A stretch of 64,000 nt of DNA, taken from the NCBI GenBank assembly GCA_963693285.1, contig OY848925.1, positions 6,364,932-6,428,931 of the forward strand, in the 5' to 3' direction. The position numbers were made by a program, and so were the translations under genes. Numbering within the stretch: the stretch's first letter is position 1; every line of letters begins with the position of its first letter. The notes beneath the pieces are model-generated. The model was given only the letters and a program-made list of their open reading frames with translations. It searched no databases and was not told the DNA's origin. The stretch is from Xestospongia muta (Eukaryota > Porifera > Demospongiae > Haplosclerida > Petrosiidae). Shown in pieces: positions 37,552 through 50,012 of this stretch.

Positions 37552-39131
37552 TCAACTTTCATGAGTTACTTCTTCCTCACTATCTCTTACTGAAGAATGA
37601 GTCAAAGATTCTTTACCAGCTGTTACTGCTTTTCTACTAATATCATCATTTACATGTAAATCATCTAACTGGTCTATAAATTAAAATGTTATTGAGAAGA
37701 AATATTATATAGTCTCTTACTTTCTATTTGATGGAGCCATCCCCTAGCTCTCTCTTCCATTAATGTTAATAGTTTAGTCTGCATATTTGAACGATAAGCT
37801 ATAAATTCTTCTTCCAATGTTTCTTTTCAATTTGACTTTGTCTCAGTTCACGATGAAGAACATCAATCACTTCTTGTTGTGATGCTAACCTCCCTTGAAG
37901 GACAAGAACCTCTTGTCTCAGTCTCTCCATTACACACACCTGCTCACAGTGAGCCACAATTGACATAGTCCTCCTGTTGCCATAGTAACAGCTTAATAGC
38001 AAAACCACACTCACTAGCTAACCAGTTTTTGATGTGGTCAGTCATGGCTTCCAGAGATTTAAGTGAACCTGCAGTCTGAGCTGATAATAATGCAGTATTA
38101 AATTATTTAATATTGTAGGGGCTTACCAGAGTATGGTGGTACATACACCATAAGTGTACTGTTCTCCCAATAGTCTGCCTGCATTCTGAGGGAGGGATAG
38201 ACAGATAGCTGGGGTAACAGACCAAATACCAATGTACTTATATCTTGCTGTTATTATAGGATCATCAGTAAATCCATGACGAGAGAAGAACTTTTCCACT
38301 TTGTGATCAGCAAATGTCAATACAACATCATATTGACCCACAATGGCAGGGTCTTTGATGAGACGGAGGAGATATCCCCCAACACCAAATCCTCTCCAAC
38401 GATGACGAACAGCTAATAGTAGTACTTGAACTGATGATTCCCCCGGTTTACTACAAATGGACAGATAAATAGATCAATGGATGTATAGATAAATGGATAC
38501 ATATCCATACCTAGATAACCTCATAAATGTGATAGAACCAACCAATCTATCTTCTATTCCAACTGAAGACAAATGTAATGGATCCATGTTCCTTCTCTCT
38601 CTAACTTGAGTCAGAAATCATCATCCTCACTATCACTGTAAAGATCAGCGTATGGATCACAATAATCCTCTTCAATATTCTCTAGTAGCTCCACCCCTAT
38701 TTCATTATCCTTTGTTTCCACAGTCTCTTTGTGATTCGTTAATGTTGTAGGTGGACCATGTTGCTTTCTATATTCTAATACAGCTGGTAAAAATAATTTT
38801 ATATCATTATGATTATTAACTGTGGGGGCATACCCTTTTCAGTAGCCAATACAAATATCGTACGTGAGGGTTTTGTTAAACTCCCATAAATTGCCTCAAG
38901 TTCCATGTCTGGTAAAGCAGCTGAATAAAGAGCTGCCATGGAGTGAAAGAGATCACGTGAGTCGATGGGCGGGGAGACACCACGGACAGGACTCCGGCCA
39001 ATTGAACCCTCTCTTACTTCTTCATCATCATGACATTTTAAACGACAAAAATTTACCAGTAAGACATTAGCAGAGATCTTCTCGCCATCACGGGAGGAAA
39101 AAGCCGTAGTCTCACTCAATACTTCAACCAT
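37552..39131 (-). pseudogene. GNAT acetyltransferase copy B, disrupted
   Basis: Matches 21511-23210 but lacks about 110 bp around 38619, which removes the end of one exon, an intron and its splice sites between the acidic insert and the MDPLHLSS region. A one-base loss near 37825 also shifts the coiled-coil exon (IEKKHWKKNL then stop). The GNAT core exon is still readable. Confidence 0.8.
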
Positions 39132-39315
39132 CACCTCCTCCAATCAGCTGTCTCATTTAGTGGGTGGGGCTCAATTCTACTCTCTTCCTCTGCAAACTAG
39201 CGAACTAGACCCTCCTTATCATGATAAGAAAGGTGTGGCTCACTATAAGATTAATACATACCTTACATTATTTTATAGATGTTGTCCTACCAGCTGATGC
39301 TGCAAAATAACTAGA

Positions 39316-39855
39316 ATGAAATGTAGCTGTAGTAGAGTGTGTTGGTACATCCTAACTCCATGTTTCTCTTAACTTCACTGGTGTTAGTTGGTGCTGCAGT
39401 AGCAATCTTTCTATTGTATCCATCACTACTGGCCCAGCAAATACAGGAAGTAAGTCCTTTTAAAATGACTGTTTCTTTGATTTTAGCTTCAGAAAGTGAC
39501 TATAGTACCTGGTCACCTACCTTTTGAACAGTTTCAACATCCCAATGTACCAATGTATAAAGATATATATTTTTTAAATTTAACTAATGCTGAAGAATTT
39601 GTAGACGGTGCACGTCCAAGAGTTGAAGAAGTTGGTCCATATTCTTTCAGGTAAAAAGATACTCTTTAAGTTACAAATATTATATTGTATTTGATCAACA
39701 TTGAAAGAGAGAGATAGAGAAATAGATAGATAGGTTTGCTAATAATACTACACTCATTGATCATTTCTCTGAGTATAGGGAATATCGCCATAAGTTCTTC
39801 AATGACTCTAATCTATCTAAGAACAGTACACTGTTGGAGTATACTCAATTGAGTA
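39316..39855 (+). pseudogene. CD36-family fragment copy B
   Basis: Same three-exon fragment as at 23397. One base is missing in exon 1 (CCATGTTTCTC near 39360), so the membrane-segment frame is lost after MKCSCSRVCWYILTPC. At the later T-run the frame is kept here (IYFLNLTNAEEF), unlike copies A and C. Confidence 0.75.
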
Positions 39856-40072
39856 AGTTATAAATGGATCAATGGATATTCAGTAATAGATAGATAGACA
39901 AATTAATGTATGATAGATGGTTACATTACAGAAAAGATACATCTACTAGATGTATATAATAAAAAGAACAGTTCATATAACGTAATATATACCTTTTATA
40001 AGATATAGGGTTGTTCTAAATTAACCAAATATTATGACAAATATAATTGATCATATGTAGTATATTCATGTG

Positions 40073-40430
40073 AAGTTAAGACCACCTCCAGCTAGACCAC
40101 TTGAGTTAGCTCTGACTCTGCCCCCTAAATTACCTCTAAACCCAAACAGTCCAGATCCTTGTTGACCAAACATGTCAGCACCACTTCCAAGACCACTCCC
40201 ATCTAGACCTCTAGTTGTATCTAACATACCACCTGGTTGACCTTGTAAATAAACTGGTATCTAAAAATGAATGGATAGACAAAATGGACACATGGTTAGA
40301 TAATGGATGAATAAATAAATTATTAGATATTACATTGTATAAAATTAACAGGAGAAGTCCTTACCTATTAAAGACATTTCACCTGAGATTATATCAGTAT
40401 TATTACCAATACCAGTTCCAACTCCTCTTT
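40073..40430 (-). pseudogene. Glycine-rich ORF copy B, 5' part lost
   Basis: The second exon equivalent remains, with an extra C near 40242, but homology to units A and C ends at about 40430 where unrelated sequence with TUBGCP4 similarity takes over. The first exon is gone. Confidence 0.4.
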
Positions 40431-40533
40431 AATTTTATGTTCAATATATGATAATAGTAAATGATGATCTTTAATACACTACATTTAAAAATAAAACATA
40501 TTATTTTATATGTAGAGTTGATGTTACATGTAC

Positions 40534-40615
40534 CTGTTTTCAACATCAACTAATCTCTGACAATATGGACCTAGTACTTCATTTAATCCAATAGCCAGTG
40601 CTCATATATAAAGAC
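40534..40615 (-). pseudogene. TUBGCP4: TUBGCP4-like relic exon, unit B only
   Basis: Read on the minus strand between an AG acceptor (before 40615) and a GTACATG donor (after 40534), it encodes GLYI-stop-ALAIGLNEVLGPY then CQRLVDVEN. This resembles human GCP4 GIYLRAFCTGLDSVLQPYRQ followed by ALLDLEQ. The in-frame TGA stands where GCP4 has Arg (CGA to TGA). It sits in about 350 bp of sequence (40430-40785) that replaces about 600 bp present in A and C. Confidence 0.55.
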
Positions 40616-41914
40616 CTACATTTATTTTATATGGATATTTAAAAGTGTATTAGTTTTATGTTCAAGAGAGAGACTATTTACCTGTTCAAGATCATCAGCT
40701 ACTTGACATCACTTGAAAAGCTACATTTGTAGATATATGTCAAAGTGATATTAGAAGGACAAACTTACATTTAGTTAAGAGTAAACATGTTATAGACTTT
40801 GATCAATGTTGTAACTAGGTCATGTTGTAGACGATATGATCAAACTCATCTTCATCATGTTATACCTGAACAACTCACTAGAGCTCAAGCTGACTGGATC
40901 TCCGAGGGAGAAAAGACACAATTGTTATGTTCCAGTAAGTATCAAGTTCACAGGTCATAGACCATCAAGTAGTATTCTCAACTAACTGGAGGATGAAAAT
41001 ATTCCGCTGTTAATGATAGCTACCTGTAACTAATAGTTTTCATTATTACCAGACTGCAACAGACATCATATAAACTTTTGAGATAATAATCCTTTGTCTT
41101 CTCCTCTTCCTTCAGTCTGTAGACACTCTTACCGCCATGTTTATTCGCGGGTTTGCATTTTTCCATAGTTACATACCACACCCATTAAAGTAGCAGCTGT
41201 AGAAGCCAGCAGCTGTCGGTGAGAAAAAGTTTGCTGCTTAAGCCTTTACTGCTTTAAGCCTTCTTTACTAGAAACTACTAATGATAGAAGATAACTAACT
41301 AGCAAAACTGCTAACTACTAGATACAGTCTACTACTGTTAATAGAAACTAAGTTTGTTTAGTAGTAAGTTAATAGTTGTAATGTTATCAAGAAATCTTCT
41401 GATGTTGTATGGATCAGTACTTTCATGGAATTGTTAAAAGTGAGTGTATTATTAAATAGAACGTGTTATTAAATATAATAACTTGTTAAGTGAACTGTGT
41501 GTGTAGGAAATAAGTTTTTAGGTTATTTTGACAAATTAATTGCCTTTAATTAATGGATTTTTATTAGCAGTAGTAATTAGTGGTATTAGACGTAGCGATA
41601 ATATTTAATTTTATATAGCTACTAACTAGAGGCCTATTAATGTACAATTTAGTCTAATTTGTTTGTTATAATTGTATTTGTAAATATTAGAAATAACAAT
41701 ATTGAAGCTTTTATTATTAATTAATGTAGGCGTGGTCAATTGTCAAGTAGAGAAGTTGAGTTTTTCTAGAGAAGAAGTGAATTATAAAAATTGTTAACTT
41801 TGTTAGAAGACAAAGAACTGGAAACTAAAGTATTTAACTAATAATTGACTTTTTTGAATTTGAAATAATTTATTTTTAGTAAAAATACAGCAATAGTACA
41901 AAAATAACTAATAA
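40616..41914. other. Spacer between relic exon and DD-LRR copy B
   Basis: From 40785 the sequence rejoins the A/C layout. The plus-strand exon-like RRYDQT stretch (about 40837) and the AACATGGCG start context (ATG at 41139 on the minus strand) are kept, followed by the conserved AT-rich block to the LRR stop. No intact gene supported. Confidence 0.4.
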
Positions 41915-44900
41915 TTAACGGGTAAGGAGCCAATTATCATTAACACACAATATCTTCAAACTATTATTATTAACAACAACATTTTGTAATTGTTGTATAC
42001 CAAATTTAGTAATATTAGGACAACGATCAAGATATAGTACTTGTAGTGTGTTAGTGTTTGTAATTAGAGTAGAGAAATGTGGTATGTCTTTATCAGTAAT
42101 GTTATTGTCATCCAACAAGTATAATCCCTCGATTATTTTATTACCAACTACAGCAGTTGTTAATAAGTGGTAAGTATCTGGTACGAGAGGTGAGGAGAAA
42201 AGACGTAGGTACTTTATTGTTTGGTTATAAGCTAGTACTTGAGATAGTTTACTGACACAGTTACTATCAAAAGGAGTGTAATGTATATAAAGTCCCTCCA
42301 CTTGACATTCATTAATATCAGTTAATATTGTAAGTAAACTTTGAGGAGATAATGAGTTGAGATCAATCCTCCATGTTGTGTGTTGTTGTCTCTTTAATTG
42401 ACGTATCACTTCTTTACATTCTGCCACAGTAGATGAAATAAGTGTAACACTATTACTAGTCCACTTAACACTTCCAGTGTTTCCTATAATAAAACATAGT
42501 TACTATATAATATTTTACACACACAACAATAGCTATACACACACTCTAACATGCTCAACTACGATTGTCAAGGCTTAACGAAGAAGACGACGCCATTACT
42601 GATGTTAGGTTACTATAGCAATGATGTACGGAGATAAACGGATTCTACAAAACGCTCTTAAATTTACTGAGTGTTATACTAATAATTTACTGTATTAGAT
42701 GATGTGAGCTAAGATGAGAACGTCAATATCTACTGAGACAGGCACACAGGGTACTGAACTGTCAGTGAGGATGACTCGATTATATCACTAGTCAAGATGA
42801 TTCACTATTAAGAAGCAACACTCAAGCATAAATCATCATGATGTCTGGTAATAGAGTTTTGTCTGACTTGTCTTTTGTGTGTTGACATTTCTCTTTTACT
42901 TTACAAATGTCATAATGTAATAAAACATTATATTTAGTATTGTGATGTGATATCATAATGTAAGTTATGTCGTTTATAATGTACTTCAATATTTTGAAAC
43001 AATTATTATTTGAAACTATCCTATCAACATTGAAGCTGGAACATGTGTGTAATAATAGTGACATCATTTCTCTCTGTCAGCTAATGAACACCAGTTAACT
43101 CACAGATATCATTACAGTATTTTCATATCAGCTCAAGTTTACTATTCTTCTAGTAATTAGTCTTCTCAACATTTTTTTGGTTTTTCTTATATTTTCATAA
43201 TACATGTATACATATAGCTGAAACTACTGATGAGGGATTAATTTGACCATGTTGGTGATTTTTGAAATTCTACAACTTTTGATACTGCACTATTTTAACA
43301 TAATACATGTAATAAAGGTATGTGAAATTACATGTTGTAGGAGTGTGCTACAAGCCAGTACATACTGTACCATATATACATTGTAGTTTGATCAAATATT
43401 TTAATATTACTAAATATATAATGGCAGCTTACTTGGTAATTCTTCATCATCTGATGATTCCAGTTGGTCACTATGGGTATCTTTCTCCTCGTCTGTACTT
43501 TTTGATGTTAACTGAGTGATGATTTTATTTTTCTCTGTCAATTGAAGAGTTAGTGAACTAATCATCTCCTGTAATTTTGTAATCTCTTGTTGTCTGTCAG
43601 TAGCTACACAGTACACAATATAAGATATTGTATATTGTCAGTAGTTATATAATACCTTCTCTTTCTTGGACAGTAGATGTGAGGTCCTCTAGTGTTTTCA
43701 CCAGCTCATATGCTTCTGTATCTGAAATATGAAGTGATAAAGAATGTGCAGGTGTAGATAAAGTTATATAAAGAACATATGTACCTATACCTTCTTGTTT
43801 GCTATCAAGTGGTTCCTCAAGTTTTTGACTTAAAAGTGGATGACTAGTTTTAAGGAGATCTCTTACTTCTAATATCCGAGACCTCAGATCTACAATAGAT
43901 AAAGTAAAGAGCTATACATGTTGTTAATATACCTTTTATGTTCTCTGTTAAATGAACATTTCTTTCCTCCTTCTCTCTTAATTGTAAAGTAAGAGACGTT
44001 ATTATCTCTTGTAATGATTGTAGCTCCTTCTGTAATTCTATAGAATATAAAGCACATGTACAACACATGTATATTATAAATATTAGACATAATTATATAT
44101 AATAACAGGAGCACATAATAATGAGAAGAGACAAGAAATGGAAGGCCCATGAAATCCCATGCAGTTTATCAAATCTGATGTATAGAGCTCTTGGGAGTAC
44201 TGTTACTACATTAAGATCAATAACTTATTAATTGTGGTTATATATGAGACCTGAATGAAGGCTCTTTGCACTCTGTCATGTCATTAGTTTTCTTTGTCTT
44301 GAGAAAGTGTTACTACATATCACAATCTATACAAGGAATTACTTTAGACTAGAGCTCTCTCTACCTAGTATTACTTGGGAACTGTACTTATCATTTAATT
44401 AATGATGTGGAAGTTTCATGTTCTTTATTCATTACATGTTCCTGTTAATAATATCTGCTAAGTTCTCACCTTTCTGTGTAGACTTTAACTGAGTAACTTC
44501 TAATGACATTGTCTTCTTCAATTTTGCTTCAACAATTCTTGGATCTACAATAATTTATCTTAATTATAATTATAATGTTAATTGAATTTTGTAGAGTAAT
44601 TATAGTTTTGAAGATACATCCTATATAGTTCACCTTCTTTATGTCTGGTTAACTCCTCTATCTCTAAGGTCTTTGCCTTATTCATTTTCTCTAATAGTTT
44701 CAGCTTCTCTGTTTACATTAGGTACATAGTTATATCTCAATTAATGTACATGTACCTGATAAAGTGTCAGTTGATGGTTGATCTTGTGGTCCTTCTCTCT
44801 CCATACTGTGTACTAGTAGTAATAAAATATACACACATAATAATACAGTACTGATTATGATTAGCTATCAATGAAAAGGCTTTTAACTATAAAGAGGTAT

Positions 44901-47900
44901 ATATGTAGCCTGAATGTAAACTAGTAGTTGCTATGTAAGTGATTTTTTGTTGAACACTGCTTATTATGTTAAGTATTAACCAAAGTCTGAATTTATAAAC
45001 CTAATCCCTAAATTGTTAAACCTGGACAAAATAATATAAAATATGACAAGATAAAATGGACTTTCACAGTACATGCTATATTATCTTAACAACCTTAACA
45101 AACTTAGGTGTAGCTTATATATTTATACTCACATTGTTTCTTTGATGGTGTTTCATCTTCCAAATTATGATCACTTTTTCTTTTTACACCACTACTAGCA
45201 TAAGTTTCCATAATATACATTGGTTCATGTTCTATAGGATCCTCCATACACTTTATATTGGATAATGATGACTGCACAACAATTGGCTCACAAAATTCCA
45301 TGTCATCAGATTCTATAAAATAATATTATATTGTTTGACAACATTATTTAATATAGGTCTGGTCTAAGTACATATGTGTATTATGTTTACACAATGTAGT
45401 ATAGGTCAGAATATATACATATAAAAAAACTAACTTTGTTTTGTCTTTTCTCTCTCTAAAAGTTCATTAGGAACATCCTCTTTTTCTTGTAGCAATTTAA
45501 CAAGTAGAGATACTTCTGGTTTCTCAGAATATGATCTAATATGGTCATAAAGTGAGAATATATTCAAGATAACACTTACAACACAGCCACTAGATCAACA
45601 TTAACTTTGTAAGATTGACTTGAGTTGTCCCACTCAAGGTAATCGAACAGCTTGGATTTAGGAGAGCTTTTCTCCAATACTACTGTGGGAAGACTAAATA
45701 CTAATTCAATACAGCCTTCATTGTAATCATGGAAGTGTAAGATTGCACCACTTTGAAAACCAAGTAGTTTGGCGAGGTTACGTTGAATAGCTTTGACTTC
45801 TTCTCCAGTTATGACGAGATCTGCAGACACTTTAAGAAGAAGTTTGGTACGTTGAGATTGTGTGTGTGGAGGAGCACATGGTATCTCAAAAATGGAGCGT
45901 TTTAAATAAGGAATGAGATGTTTATCTTCATATTCCTTTAAACATTTCCTTTCAGATTCATCTCCCAAAATTTCAACTATTACTTGAAGTGAATCATAGT
46001 TGAACCATGTACAGTGTTTGGTCAACTTAGAAAACACAGCAGAAACACTGTTATCTCTTTGAAAATCAAACACAATTGGTTGTTGTTGGTGACCTTTGGA
46101 AGTGCAGTAACAATGCACAGTTGACTGAATAATCCTTGGGTCAACTTCACGTTTTATAAATGATTGTATAAGTTGAACAACAAAAAATGTATAAGCTTTA
46201 CGGACATCACGATTGTCATCCATTAACTGGTTTCTCACTGCCTCCTGCTCACTCTCTGCCAATTCTTCCCACTTTGGATAACTAACTTTAGCTTTCTCTG
46301 GAGCAAGGTGAAATGTCACTGTTTGTGTCAATGATGTCATTCTCTCTGAAAGATATTTTAATATAGATTCAGCTACAAAACGATCTTCCATTTTTAAAAA
46401 AGACTTCACCAATTCTTTGTAAGTAGCTGCACTCCCGTTCTTTCTTTTCCATGCCCACAATAACTCATTCTTCTTTTCTACATCACTTTTATCACTTTGT
46501 GAAATACTATGAACTCTTTCTGTTGATAAATTGAGACAACGACCAGCTGTTATATAGTCATCGTTCATATGTTGTGAGACCTCAATGAAAACTCCATCAT
46601 CACACTCTTTATCTACTACTTCATATGATAGACCATACTGACTGAGTAGACTTGAAAGATCTAATGTAATTAAAGAGACATTACAATATACAAAAGACAA
46701 TATAATTGATACTTAATATATTCTTATTTTAATTAATATATTAACTAGTTATATGAGAGCTACCATTATACTCTAATGGGTGGGGTCAATACCTCATTTT
46801 AAAAATTAATATTTTACTTTAACTAGTTGCTTTGTAATAACATACCCACAAATTATATAGTGAGTAATTTATATTAATTATGGATTCCATAGTAACCACT
46901 TATGTAAACTATAAATTACTTGTTAAAATAACTGATTTTTTTACAATGAGTAAACTTTGTATTATCTCTTGTTTGTAACTACCTTCATACAATGATACAA
47001 TTATAGCTATCATATAAATAACCCCGCCTACCAGCACTGTATGAATTTAATACACTAACTCTATTCCAATTATGGTATGTACAAACATTGTTCATATTAA
47101 GAATGAACACTAATTCATTGTTATAACTCAGACTAGAAATGAACTTGATAGAAATGGTTTACACAATTCAAACACCTTGGAAGTCCACAAATTTTATCAG
47201 AAAACTAGGCCACTAGTTATTTAGGAAAGTCACAAACCAGAAATCCTATGTAAAGTCTTTGTATTCCATGACCTGATTTCATGTATAATTTGGACATTAT
47301 TAACAAACGCTTGCACAGGCGCCCTCCAGCTTCAGCAAAAAAAATTAGAAATTGTCAAAAATAGTAAAATTAAGATAGTTTATGAGACAGTGACAAACAA
47401 CCACAAAATGTATGACTGATAAAAAAGTTAGCAGCTACGTTGCCACACCCACCTTAGGTTGATGATATTGTCATTATTGAATTCCACTAAATGCAGTCAT
47501 TCTCAACACAAACAGATATAAGTTATAGTACATAGTCCATTATAGTACCAGTGTTAATTGTGACATGATAATTGAGGTTCAACTAGTTCATAAGATATTA
47601 TATAGCTTCCTAATTCCTGTTTTCTCATGCAGCATGATCCCTAATTAAATGTCACATTTAATTAATCCTATTTATTCTAACAATATTATATTGGAAATGT
47701 CTCATCATATTGTCACTGACATACCATGGTACTGGGCAGCTAATGTTGACAGCTCTGCTGCAAGATTCCTACCAACAATGGTTGCTGGTCCACCAAGATC
47801 CTCGAGAATTCTAACAACACGATGACAGTTTGTCTGTATTTCCTCCACAGTCTTCCCCAATTTCAATCCAGTTTTCAATTCGTTAGCTATGTCAGCAAAA

Positions 47901-48058
47901 TTCTCGCTTCTCATAACAGACTCAGATATCAGACTAGCGGCAAATGCTTCCTCTGTAAATTTTGTCATACATCCTTGTAGAGCTGAACTGAGGTTGGCAT
48001 ATTGAGAATTAAAGACATCGATAACGGCTTTCTTGTAGCTTTCGAGTGAGTCATCCAT
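41915..48058 (-). CDS. Death domain-coiled coil-LRR protein, copy B
   Basis: Same plan as copy A: exon 1 47725-48058, Death-domain exon 45580-46660, LRR exon 41915-42483, all open. Two module changes set it apart. The coiled-coil exon equivalent to 29671-29799 in A is deleted near 44620, and an extra 180-bp exon (45133-45312) with a KRKSDHNLEDETPSKKQ basic motif is present. Both changes keep the frame because the exons are phase 1-1. The region after the Death domain is the most divergent of the three copies (RIIQSTVHCYC, SKGHQQQPIVFDFQRDN). The intron before the LRR exon is about 0.9 kb, shorter than in A. Confidence 0.72.
45133..45312 (-). other. B-only exon with NLS-like motif
   Basis: Acceptor TTTTATAG before 45312 and donor GTGAGTAT after 45133 bound 180 bp (60 codons, phase 1-1). 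It reads from SDDMEFCEPIVVQ to GVKRKSDHNLEDETPSKKQ, the latter shaped like a bipartite nuclear localisation signal. Units A and C have no counterpart between the homologous exons. Confidence 0.65.
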
Positions 48059-48594
48059 TGTCGATCACAAAGAAGGATGGGGCTTGTAAATATTCAATTG
48101 CCCCACCTATTTTGACAGCTATGAATAATATACAATTATGATATATTTTATATGATAACCAAAAAAACCTGCAGAGTTCAAAGTAAAATAAACTGTACTT
48201 AATGACACGTACATACATAATAAACAGCTAGTGATAATAACAATGAATTATCATAATATTATATAATATTAATATAATAACTTAAACTAGTTAAAAGTGA
48301 AAGTGTCTCCTTTGTTCCTTCTTCTTGTGATTATAATCTCCTTTTTGTTTGTTCTTTGTTATAGACATATCTATTGTCTATTACACAAGTAGTCCTCCAA
48401 TCTCTATCCCTACAATCATACACAGTACATTTAATATACCAGTATAGTCTAATAATTGTTCCATCATTTTGTTTGTTATCAATACATCATGTCAATTAAT
48501 ATATCTATCCATTCATCTGTTAATTTGTCCATTCATCTTACTTACTTCTAAACTTTTATTCTCATATTATATTATACCAGTAATACAAAGGAGG
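48059..48594. other. Spacer upstream of DD-LRR copy B
   Basis: AT-rich, nearly identical to 32980-33507, with the same GCCCCACC element upstream of the start codon. No gene seen. Confidence 0.5.
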
Positions 48595-48660
48595 GAAACA
48601 ATATCAAGATAAAACAGTAAGATACAAACTACCTCGTGTCTTCAAATAGGGGAGCTGTCT
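48595..48660 (-). pseudogene. YIF1 remnant at unit B/C junction
   Basis: Identical joint to that at 33508-33572, including TGTCT (48656-48660). The shared joint shows that B and C descend from one rearranged unit. Confidence 0.9.
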
Positions 48661-49986
48661 TGATATAAGCTCTGATCATCACTAGTACTGTGACTTCCAA
48701 CTCTGAAATAAAAGAGTTAAATATTATTGAGAGTCTAAAGGGTTAAATACCTATATGTCATAGCTTCAATAAGTACTGGTCTTCCTTCCTCGACACAAAC
48801 CTGTTTAGCATGTTTTGTGACATTATACATGGTCAATACTTCATTGCCGTCAACTCGAATGGCTTCCATACCATATCCTATACCACGATTAACAATCCCA
48901 TCACCAGCGTATTGATCTTTTATGGGGATGGATATAGCGTAGCCATTATTGCGACAGAGGAAGATGACAGGACAATTTAAGGTGGCAGCAAATTTCATTG
49001 CAGCATGGCAGTCTCCTTCCTGAGCTGCTCCATCTCCGAAATAGACAATGACACAGTTTTTGGAACCAGCCATTTTCATACCATATGCATAGCCTGGTGC
49101 TAGAATGGAGTACGTGAACATGAGAAGGAGTACAATGTATCAAGGCAATAGTTAACCTTGTGGTATTTGAGTAGCCAACGGAGATGAGATAAAATGAAAG
49201 TTATGTTCTTTACTTCCATAATGTACTGGCATTTGACGTCCACGACCTTTATCCAAATTGTTTGAGAAACATTGATTCATCATATCATCAAGTGTAAATC
49301 CTCGCCACATGAGGACACCTGCTTCACGATATTGGGCATATACCACGTCTTCCAAATCCAAAGCAGCTGCTGTTCCAAAATGTGTACCCTCCTCTCCATA
49401 ATTCATCATATAAAATGATATGAGACCCTGTTGTCATGGAAACAGAATGGATGTGGTTAATTGTGTGTACTCAATATGTACCATTCTCTGTGCTCTATAA
49501 AGATATTGATCCGTTAATTGCAGTGTCAGCATTTTGGAGTACATACGTAACAGAAGATCTTTGTCAAGCTAGAAAGAAAAACATCTGCTTATATGATAAT
49601 GTATCCATTAATAATAATCATAAACAATCTAGTACTAGTCTCCTATTGAAGCATATGACATAAATATATTGTAATATTTGAATACATTTGGGTCTTGGGA
49701 GGAGTCAACAAGTACTATTCCTTCATTATTCAGTATATGATATATCGGTCGTAGATGAAGAGTCTTATTTGGTGAACAGGCTTGCATTAGATCAGTTGTA
49801 TAAGGAGGACCTCGTGGACTAACCTCCTCTGATAGTACTGGTATTGTATAATGGAGTTGCTATAGGGAAAAATGCGCTCTATTTAGGTATAGAGAGGTTC
49901 TTTACCTTCTTGCAACATAATCTGTTGAGCCATAACTGATAACTGTTACCTGCTCTTCTTGTTAGAAACAAAAACCTGCCAGCCAT
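48642..49986 (-). pseudogene. BCKDHA: BCKDHA copy C, C-terminally truncated
   Basis: Apart from the shared truncation (SLYQDSSPI-stop at 48642) the exons seem open: the presequence [17 protein letters not shown], the EEGTHFG and [12 protein letters not shown] blocks, and GDGAAQEGD to RNNGYAIS are in frame. Substitutions include ISIPI for ISTPV beside the cofactor site and HAAMKFA for HAAMNFA. About 100 C-terminal residues, including the helices that close the E1-alpha fold, are absent. A truncated protein is possible, but normal E1 function is unlikely. Confidence 0.8.
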
Positions 49987-50012
49987 TTTTCTGGAGGTGT
50001 GGCACTACCCAC

